Source: Burkholderiales bacterium (GTDB lineage Bacteria; Pseudomonadota; Gammaproteobacteria; Burkholderiales; Burkholderiaceae_C). From it: a stretch of 64,000 bases of DNA. Shown here piece after piece: positions 33,926 to 42,916 of the stretch (positions are counted from its first letter, which is position 1; the number at the start of each line of letters is the position of its first letter). The notes under the pieces were generated by a model that saw only the letters and a list, made by a program, of their open reading frames with translations, made no database searches and was not told the DNA's origin. The DNA lies in NCBI GenBank assembly GCA_016703325.1, contig JADJCH010000008.1, positions 62,001-126,000 of the forward strand, given 5' to 3'. Both the position numbers and the translations under genes were made by a program.

Positions 33926-34535
33926 AGCCGGTTTGCGCATCGGGGCCCAACCAGGCCCCGAACAGCGCCCAGGTGGCGCAGCGGTCCAGCAGGTCCGGCG
34001 GCACCCGGGGTGCATGGGCCCGCCTCAAGTCCCACAGCGGCCAGAGTGGCGGGCTCACGCGGCGCGTCAGCACCACGCGACGCCGGCCATCTTCACCCGT
34101 GAGAGTGACCCCGGGCAGGAAACCGCGACGGCGGCAAAAGGCCAAAGCAGCCCCCTCATCGGCCTGCACTTCACCCACCAGCACGGGCGCCGCACACGCA
34201 CAGGCCACCTGGGCTGCGTAGTCCAGCAAAGCCGACCCCACACCACTGTCGCGGGCTCGCGGATCCACCCCCAGGCAGTCCACCGCGGTACGACGCTCCC
34301 CCGGCATCACCCGCAGCCGCACAAAGCCGGCCAGGCCGTGGGCATCGATTGCCACCGCCAAGCTGTGCCGCTCCTCGCGCAGCCAATGGGCCAGTTGCGC
34401 TTTCGGCACTTGCGGATACACCTTCTCGACCAGCGGCAACAGTCGCGGCCAGTCCAGGAGGCGGGCCGGTCGGATCTTCGGCGGCGCCCCAAGGACAGGC
34501 GGCAGGGTGTCACTGACCTCGGTCATCGGTGTCAT
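33891..34535 (-). CDS. GNAT-family acetyltransferase
   Basis: The 214-residue protein has a GNAT fold: VDCLGVDPRARDSGVGSALLDYA is the acetyl-CoA-binding motif A, with EVQADEGAALAFCRRRGF as motif B. Start at the ATG at 34535 (MTPMTEV) is chosen because GGAGG lies about nine bases upstream; a GTG 18 bp earlier has that site inside the coding frame. Substrate unknown. Its end overlaps the rhlE 3' end antisense. Confidence 0.8.
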   Translation of the reverse strand: MTPMTEVSDTLPPVLGAPPKIRPARLLDWPRLLPLVEKVYPQVPKAQLAHWLREERHSLAVAIDAHGLAGFVRLRVMPGERRTAVDCLGVDPRARDSGVGSALLDYAAQVACACAAPVLVGEVQADEGAALAFCRRRGFLPGVTLTGEDGRRRVVLTRRVSPPLWPLWDLRRAHAPRVPPDLLDRCATWALFGAWLGPDAQTGFSSSGSPNRVV

Positions 34536-34565
34536 CACACAAATCCTCCGCACCGGACTCTATGG

Positions 34566-34581
34566 TGCGAAATAAATCACA
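34566..34581. promoter_or_regulatory. CRP/FNR-family-like site
   Basis: TGCGAAATAAATCACA has the form TGCGA-N6-TCACA, one mismatch from the TGTGA-N6-TCACA consensus. It lies in an AT-rich gap between the divergent GNAT gene and the 34646/34772 genes, so could control either. Confidence 0.4.
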
Positions 34582-34645
34582 AAATTCAGACCAAAAGCAT
34601 GACACGTCACTGGTTGTTACACCAGCCCCCTGGAGAGGTATCTTG

Positions 34646-34753
34646 ATGTTTCGCAGCCACCGCGCGACACCTCAGGCGATGCATGCCAAGCTCGCCGTGG
34701 CGCGCAAAGCCGCATACGCGGCCGGCGCGAGGGATTTCCCGTGGACGGCATGA
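34646..34753 (+). CDS. Possible 35-residue small protein
   Basis: A short frame starting ATG at 34646, with GGAGAGG seven bases upstream, encodes MFRSHRATPQAMHAKLAVAR and 15 more residues, rich in Ala, Arg and Lys. It ends 18 bp before the beta-CASP gene start. The good ribosome site is the only support; it could be a leader peptide or a chance frame. Confidence 0.35.
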   Translation: MFRSHRATPQAMHAKLAVARKAAYAAGARDFPWTA

Positions 34754-34771
34754 CTTCGAAGGGTGGACACC

Positions 34772-36139
34772 ATGCGAGTTCGGTTTCTGGGTGCAGCCGA
34801 TTGCGTGACCGGTTCACGCCATCTGGTCTGCTCGGGCGGGCAGCAGCTGCTGCTGGACTGCGGCCTGTTCCAGGGCTGGAAGACCCTGCGCGAACGCAAC
34901 TGGAGCGACCTGCCGGTGCCGCCCCACGAGATCGACGGCGTCATCCTCAGCCATGCCCACCTGGACCACAGCGGGTGGTTGCCGGCACTGGTGCGGCAGG
35001 GCTTTCGGGGGCCGATCTGGTGCAGTCCAGCCACCCGGGACCTGGCCCAGGTGATCCTGCTCGATGCCGCGCGACTGCAGGAGGAAGACGCCCGCCGGGC
35101 CAACCGCGGGGGCTGGTCGCGCCACCACCCGGCCCGGCCGCTCTACACCACGCGGGATGCCCAGCGGGCCCTGGCGCAATTCCGGCCGGTCACGCCCAAC
35201 CGCCCGTTCAAGGTGGTCGGACCGATGACCGCGAGACTGACACCGGTGGGCCACCTGCTGGGCGCCTGCGCGGTGAGTGTGGACGATGGGGAGAAGCGGC
35301 TGCTGTTCTCAGGCGACCTGGGCAGGAGCGACGACCTGCTGATGCCGCCCCCGCAGGTGGCACCCACGGCGGCGGACCTGCTGCTGATCGAAGCCACTTA
35401 CGGCGATCGGCTGCATCCACAGCAGGACGACACCGCACGCCTGGCGGACATCATCCGCCGCACCGTGCAACGCGAAGGCAGTGTGCTCATTCCCACCTTT
35501 GCCGTCGGGCGGGCACAGGCCCTGCTGCTGGTGCTGCAGCGCCTCAAGCGTGCCGGCGAACTTCCACCGGACCTGCCGATCTGCCTGGACAGCCCGATGG
35601 CGCAGGAAGCCACCGCCATCTACCACCAGCACCGCCGGCTGCTGCGGCTGTCGGCCGCCGAGGAGCGCAGCCTCTGTGACGGGGTCCGGCTGATCACCAC
35701 GCCGCAGGATTCGAAGCGCCTGGACCGTCCGCGTCGGCCGGTGATCATCCTGTCGTCCAGCGGCATGGCCACCGGCGGCCGGGTCCTCGGCCACCTGGCC
35801 GCGATGGCGCCGCATCCGCAGCACAGCATCGTCTTCCCCGGCTACCAGGTGCCCGGCAGCCGCGGTGGCCGGCTGGTCACCGGTGCGCGGGAAGTGAAGG
35901 TCCAAGGCCAGTATGTCGTGGTCAAGGCCGAGGTGCATCACCTGCAGTCCTACTCCTCCCATGCGGACGCCAATGGGTTGATGGACTGGATGCGCGCCCT
36001 GCCGCAGCCACCCCGCCAAGTGGCGGTGGTGCATGCCGAACCGGCTGCTGCGGACGCACTGCGCCTGCGCATTGAGGAGGAGCTGGGCTGGCCGGCCCAT
36101 GTGCCGCAGCAGGGCTCAGACCTCCTGCTACAGACCTGA
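34772..36139 (+). CDS. Metallo-beta-lactamase/beta-CASP RNA-processing nuclease family protein
   Basis: The 455-residue protein has the metal motif SHAHLDHSGW, PVGHLLGAC, FSGDLGR and the beta-CASP region (PTFAVGRAQ, SSSGMATGGR, EVHHLQSYSSHAD, VHAEP). These match the CPSF/YsH1-like bacterial family that cleaves RNA. Start at the ATG at 34772, with AAGGG upstream; an in-frame GTG nine bases earlier is less likely. Cytoplasmic. Its exact RNA target is unknown. Confidence 0.87.
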   Translation: MRVRFLGAADCVTGSRHLVCSGGQQLLLDCGLFQGWKTLRERNWSDLPVPPHEIDGVILSHAHLDHSGWLPALVRQGFRGPIWCSPATRDLAQVILLDAARLQEEDARRANRGGWSRHHPARPLYTTRDAQRALAQFRPVTPNRPFKVVGPMTARLTPVGHLLGACAVSVDDGEKRLLFSGDLGRSDDLLMPPPQVAPTAADLLLIEATYGDRLHPQQDDTARLADIIRRTVQREGSVLIPTFAVGRAQALLLVLQRLKRAGELPPDLPICLDSPMAQEATAIYHQHRRLLRLSAAEERSLCDGVRLITTPQDSKRLDRPRRPVIILSSSGMATGGRVLGHLAAMAPHPQHSIVFPGYQVPGSRGGRLVTGAREVKVQGQYVVVKAEVHHLQSYSSHADANGLMDWMRALPQPPRQVAVVHAEPAAADALRLRIEEELGWPAHVPQQGSDLLLQT

Positions 36140-36213
36140 GGGGGTTTCCCACCGACGCGCCGGTGGACAGGTTCGCGCAGACCGCAAGGTACCGGCCCCG
36201 CACCCCTCCTCGA

Positions 36214-36819
36214 TCAGGGCAGTGAGCCGTCGTTGCGATTGCCGCCGGGCGCCGCCTTGCCGGCCGCCTTGCCGGCCGCTTTGCCCGCCGATTTGCCCAC
36301 CGATTTGCCCACCGACTTGGGCTCGGCCTTCTGCGCCGCAGCCTTGTGCGCCACCTTGGCCGTGGCGGCCTTGCCCGCCGCCGCCTTCTTGGCGGCCCCC
36401 TTCCTGGCCGCCGCAGCCTTGCGGGACTTCACGGGCTTGTCGGCCGACGCAGCCTGTCCGGCTTTGGCGGCTTTGGCGGCCTTGGCTGCCTTCTGCCTTC
36501 TGTCGGCCCGGCTGGTCTTGGCGGTCTTTTCGCTGTCCTTGCGGGCAGCCTGACGCTCGCCACGGACGCGCGGCTGTGCCGGTGCGGCGGCCGCCGCGGG
36601 CTGCGCCGCAGGCATCTGACCCAGCGCGGGCGCCGGCGCGACAGGTGCCGGCTGCACAGCCATCGGCGCAGCGGCCGCTGGGGGGGTGACCGGGGTGGCC
36701 GGAGCAGCCGGCACCACCGGCCGGATCACCGGGGCAGGCTGCGCGGCCGGCGAAGTGGATTGGGCCTGTGCCGCCGCGGCAAGGACAAGGGCCGCCACGG
36801 CGGTGATCAGTTGCTGCAT
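36214..36819 (-). CDS. Exported Ala/Pro/Lys-rich protein with histone H1-like tail
   Basis: The 201-residue protein starts at the ATG at 36819 (AGGAG upstream) with a signal peptide (MQQLITAVAALVLAAAAQAQ). A Pro/Ala linker follows, then from about residue 85 a highly basic Lys/Ala region (KAAKAAKAAK, RKGAAKKAAAGKA) ending in tetrapeptide repeats of the GKSV/GKAA type. This composition resembles bacterial H1-like proteins, which however are cytoplasmic. Exported here, it may bind acidic polymers, cell-surface polysaccharide or extracellular DNA (inference). Confidence 0.62.
   Translation of the reverse strand: MQQLITAVAALVLAAAAQAQSTSPAAQPAPVIRPVVPAAPATPVTPPAAAAPMAVQPAPVAPAPALGQMPAAQPAAAAAPAQPRVRGERQAARKDSEKTAKTSRADRRQKAAKAAKAAKAGQAASADKPVKSRKAAAARKGAAKKAAAGKAATAKVAHKAAAQKAEPKSVGKSVGKSAGKAAGKAAGKAAPGGNRNDGSLP
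36252..36315. repeat. Imperfect 12-bp tandem repeat (about five copies)
   Basis: Units such as CGCCTTGCCGGC and CGATTTGCCCAC repeat head to tail and encode the GKAA/GKSV tetrapeptides of the H1-like tail. Copy number could vary between strains. Confidence 0.7.
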
Positions 36820-36943
36820 CAGAGGGTCTCCTGGAGTCTTGAATCGCCCACCGGCGCCCGTTGCGACCGGCGTGCACTTGCCACTCAGCGCGGTGCTGAA
36901 CATGGCGGCGGAATTATCCGCGCTGGGCACCCCGGCAAGTCAC

Positions 36944-37807
36944 TCAATCGAAGCGCCCCTGGCGCATCCACTTGGTGGCCACCCATTTTTCACCCTCGAC
37001 CACCGGCGCCCCGCCGTGCAGGGTGCGGCTGACGGGATGGGCGCGGTCGTAACTGAAGAACACCGCGTTGCCCTTGATGGGAGAGACTTCCAGCTGCACG
37101 TCCGGAAAGGACGTGCCCCCGCCCTTGGCGACGGTGTTGAGGTACATGACCAGCGTGCCGACCCGCTGCCCACCGCGCTTGAGGATGGTGGAGGTGCCCG
37201 GCTGGGCCGGATCGAAGTAGTCGTAGTGCGGCCTGTACTCGGCGCCGGCCTGGTAGTTCAGCACCTGCACGCCTTCGCCGTTCTCCACCGGCCAATTCAC
37301 GAGCGCAGCGATGCGCGCCTCGATGCGCCGCAACAGCTCCGACTCACCGCGGTTGAAGAACATGCCATCGCTGGTGCGTGCTGAGTTGACCTCGCTGCCA
37401 CCGGTCTGGTTGTCCACTGTTTCGGAGCGCGCCAGCCGAGGCCGGGCCTGGGCCACCAGGTCATCGCATTCCTGATCGCTGAGAAAACCACCGAACACCA
37501 CCACCCGCGGGTTGTGCAGGCTCAGCAGCACCTGCACCTCACGGTCGCCGGCCCACACGCTGGAGGGAGAACCCGCCAGCCCCGGCTCCGGCGCAGGTGA
37601 CGGTGGCGGCAGGCTCTGTTCGCGACGTTGCTCGGCCAGGTAGCTCGACAAGGTCTCCTCCAGCGCCAGCATGGCCACCTCTTCCTGCCAGCCGGCGTCC
37701 TTCATCGCCTTGAGCACCGACTCGGGCGCATGGCCGGCCTTGGCCTGTTCGATGATCCACTGCTTCAGCTCCGGGCTGGCGGTCTGGGTGAGGGTGTCGG
37801 TGCTCAT
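36944..37807 (-). CDS. Prolyl 4-hydroxylase-like Fe(II)/2-oxoglutarate oxygenase
   Basis: The 287-residue protein has a UBA-like N-terminal helical region (SPELKQWIIEQAKAGHAPES) and a C-terminal P4H domain with the HxD motif in RPHYDYF (His194, Asp196), the distal His264 (LHGGAPV) and Lys274 (EGEKW), which binds 2-oxoglutarate. The substrate is probably a protein proline, as in other bacterial P4H enzymes, but not visible. Start at the ATG at 37807. Separated by about 125 bp from the Lys-rich protein gene downstream. Confidence 0.85.
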   Translation of the reverse strand: MSTDTLTQTASPELKQWIIEQAKAGHAPESVLKAMKDAGWQEEVAMLALEETLSSYLAEQRREQSLPPPSPAPEPGLAGSPSSVWAGDREVQVLLSLHNPRVVVFGGFLSDQECDDLVAQARPRLARSETVDNQTGGSEVNSARTSDGMFFNRGESELLRRIEARIAALVNWPVENGEGVQVLNYQAGAEYRPHYDYFDPAQPGTSTILKRGGQRVGTLVMYLNTVAKGGGTSFPDVQLEVSPIKGNAVFFSYDRAHPVSRTLHGGAPVVEGEKWVATKWMRQGRFD

Positions 37808-37978
37808 GGGACGGCCGCCGGTCGGGCCGGCGTTATGCTGGGTTGGAACGGGAAACTCCGACGCAATTCTGGCAGCGCGGCACGACCGTTTTCCGTACCG
37901 CAGCTCCATCCGCCGGGCAAGATTCGCATCCGGCCGTATCTTGAACCGATGCGGCGCAGGGGGCTGGGGCGGGGACGG

Positions 37979-38770
37979 TCACTGACCCACCTCATCCCCC
38001 GCATCCTGCCGACGACGAAACACCAGCCGGTCCGCAGCGGAAGCGGCCTCGTCCCAGGCGTAGCCTGCGGCAGTGAAACCCTGCAATTGCTCCGGCGCGC
38101 TGCAACGGGACTGGATGGCAAAGCGCGCCATCATCCCCCGCGCCTTCTTGGCGTGGAAGCTGACGATGCGCCAGTCGTCGCGCTGCCAGTCCTCGAACAC
38201 GCAGTCCACCACCCGGGCCTGGAGCGCACGGCGATCCACCGCCTTGAAGTACTCCTGCGACGCCAGATTCACCACCACCGCCGGCCTGCTGCGGCGCTGG
38301 CGGTGGTTCAAGTAGGCGGCGATGCGATCGCCCCACCAGGCATAGAGGTCCTTGCCGCGCGGGTTGGCCAGGCGGGTGCCCATCTCCAGCCGGTAGGGCT
38401 GCAGGGCATCCATCGGTCGCAGCGCCCCGTACAGACCGGAGAGAATCACCAGGTGCTCCTGTGCCCAGGCCAGATCGTCGGGCTCCAGGCTGCGGGCCTT
38501 CAGGCCGTCGTAGACGTCGCCATCAAAGGCCAGCAGGGCCGCCTTGCTGTTGGCCCGGGTGGCACGGCGTCGCCAGGCGGCATAGCGGGCCACGTTCAAC
38601 TGCGCCAGCTTGTCGGACAGGTCCATCAGTGCGGCCACCTGCACCGGGCCGAGCGGACGCAGTTGCTCGATCAACTCGGCCGCTTCGGCCAGGAAATGAG
38701 GCCGCGTGGCGGGCAGGTCGCAGGGCGTGTCGTAGTCGAGGGACTTGGCAGGAGACAGCAGGAAGAGCAT
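37979..38770 (-). CDS. yaaA: YaaA family peroxide-stress protein
   Basis: The 263-residue protein starts MLFLLSPAKSLDYDTPC and contains LSGLYGALRPMDALQPYRLEMG and NLASQEYFKAV, which define the YaaA (DUF328/UPF0246) family. YaaA lowers free iron and DNA damage during peroxide stress and binds DNA. Length and start match the family. Confidence 0.92.
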   Translation of the reverse strand: MLFLLSPAKSLDYDTPCDLPATRPHFLAEAAELIEQLRPLGPVQVAALMDLSDKLAQLNVARYAAWRRRATRANSKAALLAFDGDVYDGLKARSLEPDDLAWAQEHLVILSGLYGALRPMDALQPYRLEMGTRLANPRGKDLYAWWGDRIAAYLNHRQRRSRPAVVVNLASQEYFKAVDRRALQARVVDCVFEDWQRDDWRIVSFHAKKARGMMARFAIQSRCSAPEQLQGFTAAGYAWDEAASAADRLVFRRRQDAGDEVGQ

Positions 38771-38850
38771 GGCGCGGGGCGCTTGAACTGGCGCCGGTCA
38801 GGTCGCAGAGAATCGGCCTGAAGCCTACCAGCGCCCGCCCCACCCTCGCG

Positions 38851-39279
38851 ATGACCCCGTCAAATCCGACCCCGAACCCGACCCCGAACCCGAACGAAAC
38901 TGCGCCCTGCCCCTGCGGCTCCAGCCAGACGCTGGGCGCCTGCTGCAGCCGCTGGCACCTGGGCCCGCAGCACCTGCAGGCGCCCACTGCCGAGGCGCTG
39001 ATGCGCTCGCGCTACAGCGCGTTCGTGCTCGACCGGCGCGACTACCTGCTGGCCACCTGGCATCCCAGCACCCGGCCGATCCAGCTGGAGCCGCCGGAAC
39101 CCGGTCTGCGCTGGTTGGGGCTGGAAGTTCGATGCTGCCGGCCCGGCGCCAACCCGAACCATGCCACCGTGGAGTTCGTCGCCCGCAGCAAGCTGGGCGG
39201 TCGGGCCCAGCGGCTGCACGAGGTCAGTCGCTTCCTGCGCGAGTCAGGACAGTGGTACTACCTGGACGGACAACACTGA
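38851..39279 (+). CDS. YchJ-like protein with SEC-C zinc motif
   Basis: The 142-residue protein has a N-terminal SEC-C-type motif (CPCGSSQTLGACC) and the YchJ central segment (AEALMRSRYSAFVLDRRDYLLATWHPSTRP), matching UPF0225. Just after the start the Asn-Pro-Thr repeats (PNPTPNP) come from a short tandem repeat at about 38870-38900. Function of the family is unknown. Start at the ATG at 38851. Confidence 0.85.
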   Translation: MTPSNPTPNPTPNPNETAPCPCGSSQTLGACCSRWHLGPQHLQAPTAEALMRSRYSAFVLDRRDYLLATWHPSTRPIQLEPPEPGLRWLGLEVRCCRPGANPNHATVEFVARSKLGGRAQRLHEVSRFLRESGQWYYLDGQH

Positions 39280-39301
39280 AACCGCCGATGTGGACCCCAG
39301 G

Positions 39302-39883
39302 TCAGCGCGCCGCTGACCGAAACTCCGCGCGCACTCGGGGTCCGGCCAGGCGGATCAGGTACCAGGCCATCGCGACACACAACCCCAGGCTCCAGGCACT
39401 GCCTGCGCCGGCCTGGGAAGCCAGGCCCGGCGGCGGCGCCGACAGCCCCAGCGGGTGGCCGAACAGCACCTCGAAGAACGCAGCGGCCACATCTTCCTGC
39501 AGCCAACCCTGGGTGAACAGCGCCACGATGCCGTAGGCCAGCATGCCCAGCGCCGCACTGCGGGCCCAGTCGCGCCGCAGCAGCAATCCCCCGCCCACGG
39601 CCGCGAACATCACCCCCAGACCCAGGATGCGCCACCTCAGCCCGGAGTTGTCCTGCAAGGCCGGTGCAACCCCGGCTCCCGCCAGTGCCAGCAGTCCCAC
39701 CACCAGGCTGGCCACCCCCAGTGCGGCGATGTCGGGCGACCTCGGCCTTTCACGCGCGGACCGAGGCAACGGCAAGGCAGCAGGCGGCTCCTCGCTGGCG
39801 CAGGCCAGGCGGCCGGGGGAACTCGCAGGGCGTTGGGGTGGCTGGCTGCGGCCCACCAGAATGCGATCGGGAAGGGAGGACAT
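39302..39883 (-). CDS. Membrane protein of unknown function
   Basis: The 193-residue protein, from the ATG at 39883 (MSSLPDRILVG), has a polar N-terminal 65 residues and then about four membrane helices (LGVASLVVGLLALAGAGVA, ILGLGVMFAAVGGGLLL, LGMLAYGIVALF, SLGLCVAMAWYLI). No family recognised. Convergent with the YchJ-like gene, 22 bp apart. Confidence 0.6.
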   Translation of the reverse strand: MSSLPDRILVGRSQPPQRPASSPGRLACASEEPPAALPLPRSARERPRSPDIAALGVASLVVGLLALAGAGVAPALQDNSGLRWRILGLGVMFAAVGGGLLLRRDWARSAALGMLAYGIVALFTQGWLQEDVAAAFFEVLFGHPLGLSAPPPGLASQAGAGSAWSLGLCVAMAWYLIRLAGPRVRAEFRSAAR

Positions 39884-40122
39884 ACTGCTGCAGACTCTTC
39901 TTCGGGGCGGCGGCCCGCAGGCTCCGGAAGGAGCTGTGCGGGCCAGGCCACCCCTGTGACAATGTTGTGAAATTCTGCTCAGACAGCGGGCCGTCCCCCA
40001 TCCCGCAGCCCGGTGTCCGGCACCTGCGCGCCCCCCTTCTTTGCGGGTACCGGCGGCGCCCCACCCGGCAATCCGGCCACAGCGGATGCCGAACAACCCC
40101 CCCTGCCACTCGGAACGACCCG

Positions 40123-40761
40123 ATGCAACCACCCCAGATCCGCCAGATGTTCGAAACCCTGCGAGCGGCCAACCCGCAGCCGTCGTCGGAGCTTGAATAC
40201 AGCTCGGTGTTCGAGTTGCTGGCCGCCGTGCTGCTGTCCGCCCAGGCCACCGATGTCAGCGTCAACAAGGCCACCCGGAGACTGTTTCCACTGGCCAATA
40301 CACCGGCGAAGATCCTGGCCCTGGGCGAAGAGGCCCTGGCCCGGCACCTGCGCACCATCGGCCTGTACCGCACCAAGTCGAAGAACCTGATCGCCACCTG
40401 CCGCATCCTGCTGGAACAGCATGGCGGCCAAGTGCCGCGCAGCCGCGAGGCGTTGGAGGCCTTGCCGGGCGTGGGCCGGAAGACCGCCAACGTGGTGCTC
40501 AACGTCGCCTTCGGTGAACCGACCTGCGCGGTGGACACCCACATCTTCCGCGTCGGCAACCGCACCGGACTGGCCCCGGGCAAGACGCCGCTGACAGTGG
40601 AGGAGCTGCTGATGGCCCGGATCCCGCAGGAGTTCCTGGCCGATGCTCACCACTGGCTGATCCTGCACGGCCGCTACATCTGCCAGGCACGCAAGCCCTT
40701 GTGCGCACAATGTGCGATTGCGGCGCAATGCGGGTACGAGCCAAAGGCCATTCCGCACTGA
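40123..40761 (+). CDS. nth: Endonuclease III (DNA glycosylase/AP lyase)
   Basis: The 212-residue enzyme removes oxidised pyrimidines. It has LLSAQATDVSVNKATRRLF, the helix-hairpin-helix LPGVGRKTANVVLN with the catalytic Lys, VDTHIFRVGNR with the catalytic Asp, and the [4Fe-4S] cysteines near the end (CQARKPLCAQCAIAAQC). Length is normal for Nth. Start at the ATG at 40123. A terminator hairpin follows. Confidence 0.95.
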   Translation: MQPPQIRQMFETLRAANPQPSSELEYSSVFELLAAVLLSAQATDVSVNKATRRLFPLANTPAKILALGEEALARHLRTIGLYRTKSKNLIATCRILLEQHGGQVPRSREALEALPGVGRKTANVVLNVAFGEPTCAVDTHIFRVGNRTGLAPGKTPLTVEELLMARIPQEFLADAHHWLILHGRYICQARKPLCAQCAIAAQCGYEPKAIPH

Positions 40762-40779
40762 ATCACCACCAGACGCAAC

Positions 40780-40801
40780 AAGGCCGCCCGAAGGCGGCCT
40801 T
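40780..40801. terminator. Bidirectional hairpin terminator between nth and prpE
   Basis: AAGGCCGCC (40780-40788), loop CGAA, GGCGGCCTT (40793-40801) form a perfect 9-bp stem between two convergent genes, with short A and T ends on both strands. Confidence 0.78.
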
Positions 40802-40847
40802 GCGCAGCAGAGGTACCCCGGCGTCGGGCCAGGGCAGCGGCCCCGCC

Positions 40848-42746
40848 TCAGCTCGGCGCGACCAGATCCTTGATCTGCGCCAGCGCAGCCGGGTCTTCCA
40901 TCGTCGTCAGGTCGCCGGCGTCGCGGCCTTCGCAGACCGCCTGGATGGCGCGGCGCAGCACCTTGCCCGAGCGGGTCTTGGGCAGCACGTTGACGAACTT
41001 GACCATCGCCGGGCGCGCCACGGCGCCGAGCTGGCCATCGACCACCTTCATGATCTCGGCCTCCAGCGCCTTGGCGTCTTCCGGCGTGGCCGCCTTGCTG
41101 ACGTCCTTGAGCACCGCAAAGGCCACCGCGACCTGGCCCTTGAGCTGGTCGGCCATGCCCACCACCGCCACCTCGGCGACGTTCGGGTGGCTGGAGATGC
41201 TCTCCTCGATCTCGCGGGTGCCCAGGCGATGGCCGGCCACGTTGATCACATCGTCGGTGCGGCCCAGGATGAAGAAGTAGCCGTCGGCGTCCTTGATGCC
41301 CCAGTCGAAGGTGCTGTACATCACCTTGTTGTGGATGCTGGACCAGTAGGTCTTGACGTAGCGCTCGTCATCGCCCCACACGGTCTGCAGGCAGCCCGGA
41401 GGCAGCGGGCCTTCCACCGCGATCACGCCCTTCTTGCCGGGTTCGGTGATCTCTTCGGCGGTGGTCTCGTCGATCAGCTTGACGTCGTAGCCGTAGACCG
41501 CCTTGCCGGGTGAACCGAACTTGGTGGGCGCCGGCTCGACACCGTTGCAGATGGCCATGATCGGCCAGCCGGTTTCGGTCTGCCAGTAGTTGTCGATGAT
41601 GGGCTTGTTCAGCTCACCGGCGATCCAGGTGGCGGTGGGCTCGTCCAGCGGTTCGCCGGCCAGGAACAGCGCCTTCAGGCTGGAGAGGTCGTGCTTCTTC
41701 AGGTAGGCCGGGTCCTGCTTCTTGAGCACACGTGCTGCCGTAGGCGCACTGAACATCACCGTGACCTTGTACTTCTCGACCAGGCTCCACCAGATGCCGG
41801 CGTCCGGGCGGATCGGCAGACCTTCGTACATGATCGTGGCCATGCCGTTGATCAGCGGGCCGTAGATGATGTAGCTGTGGCCCACCACCCAGCCGATGTC
41901 CGACGTACTGAAGTACGTCTCGCCCGGGTTGCCCATGTAGATGTGCTTCATCGACGCGGCCAGCGCGACGGTGTAGCCCGCGGTGTCGCGCTGCACGCCC
42001 TTGGGCTTGCCGGTGGTGCCCGAGGTGTAGAGGATGTAGCTGGGGTGGGTGGAGTCGACCCACTCGCAGGGCACCACGGTGTCCATGTGCTGGGCGCGCA
42101 GCTCGGCGTAGTCGACGTCACGGCCGTCGACCTTGGCGAACTCGGCCAGGCCGCGGTTGACCATCAGCACCTTGGCGGGCTTGTGGACCGAGAGGTTGAT
42201 CGCCTCGTCCAGCAGGTGCTTGTAGGGCACCGACTTGCCCCCGCGCATGCCCGCGTCTGCACTGACGATGACGGTCGGCTGGGCGTCGTCGATGCGGCTG
42301 GCCAGCGAGTGGCTGGCGAAACCACCGAACACCACCGAGTGGATCGCGCCGATGCGCACGCAGGCCAGCATCGCGAAGGCGGCCTCGGCGATCATCGGCA
42401 TGTAGATCAGGACGCGGTCGCCCTTCTTGACGCCCAGCGACTGGTAGATTGCCGCCATGCGCTGCACCTCGGCGTGCAGCTCGCGGAAGCTGTAGGCCTT
42501 TTCGGTGTCGGTCTCGGTGGAGACGAAGATCAGCGCGTTCTGGTCGGCCCGGTCCTTGAGGTGGCGGTCGACCGCGTTATGGCAGAGGTTGGTCTCACCG
42601 CCGGCGAACCACTTGGCGAACGGCGGGTTGGAGTAGTCGCAGACCTGGTCAAAGGGCTTGTGCCAGTCGATCAGCTGGGCCTGCTCGCCCCAGAAACCGT
42701 CACGGTCTTCGATGGAGCGGCGATGAAATTCGGCGTAGGTCGTCAC
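40848..42746 (-). CDS. prpE: Propionate-CoA ligase (acetyl-CoA synthetase family)
   Basis: The 632-residue enzyme activates propionate to propionyl-CoA through an adenylate. It has YTSGTTGKPKGVQRDT (AMP motif), QTETGWPIM, GRTDDVINVAGHRLGTREIEE and the catalytic lysine in TRSGKVLRR. Sequence features such as FDQVCDYSNPPFAKWF fit PrpE rather than Acs, with moderate certainty. A GTG start at 42746 is preferred, as GGAG lies seven bases upstream; an upstream ATG at 42785 lacks one. Confidence 0.9.
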   Translation of the reverse strand: MTTYAEFHRRSIEDRDGFWGEQAQLIDWHKPFDQVCDYSNPPFAKWFAGGETNLCHNAVDRHLKDRADQNALIFVSTETDTEKAYSFRELHAEVQRMAAIYQSLGVKKGDRVLIYMPMIAEAAFAMLACVRIGAIHSVVFGGFASHSLASRIDDAQPTVIVSADAGMRGGKSVPYKHLLDEAINLSVHKPAKVLMVNRGLAEFAKVDGRDVDYAELRAQHMDTVVPCEWVDSTHPSYILYTSGTTGKPKGVQRDTAGYTVALAASMKHIYMGNPGETYFSTSDIGWVVGHSYIIYGPLINGMATIMYEGLPIRPDAGIWWSLVEKYKVTVMFSAPTAARVLKKQDPAYLKKHDLSSLKALFLAGEPLDEPTATWIAGELNKPIIDNYWQTETGWPIMAICNGVEPAPTKFGSPGKAVYGYDVKLIDETTAEEITEPGKKGVIAVEGPLPPGCLQTVWGDDERYVKTYWSSIHNKVMYSTFDWGIKDADGYFFILGRTDDVINVAGHRLGTREIEESISSHPNVAEVAVVGMADQLKGQVAVAFAVLKDVSKAATPEDAKALEAEIMKVVDGQLGAVARPAMVKFVNVLPKTRSGKVLRRAIQAVCEGRDAGDLTTMEDPAALAQIKDLVAPS

Positions 42747-42833
42747 AGGCGGTCTCCTAGGGGAACAGTTTTCGCGTGAATTCATAATTCAAAATCACGC
42801 GGCTGACGGAACGCTGTCAGGCAGCCGACAATT

Positions 42834-42863
42834 CTCCGTCCCCGGCGTCGCCAGGGGACGGAG
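42834..42863. terminator. Strong 10-bp hairpin downstream of the monooxygenase-like gene
   Basis: CTCCGTCCCC (42834-42843) and GGGGACGGAG (42854-42863) form a perfect stem with a 10-base loop. It lies between the end of the 42917-43297 gene and the prpE start on the minus strand. There is no clear T run, so it may be a rho-assisted or processing structure. Confidence 0.55.
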
Positions 42864-42916
42864 TTGCTGCAAATCAACCGATGCGCGCCCCAACCCCCGG
42901 CCGCGCCACGGCGAGG

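Noticed and set aside
40848..42746. Acetyl-CoA synthetase (acs)
   Set aside because: The N-terminal pattern (FDQVCDYSNPPFAKWF) and length fit propionate-CoA ligase PrpE better, though some overlap in substrate is likely.
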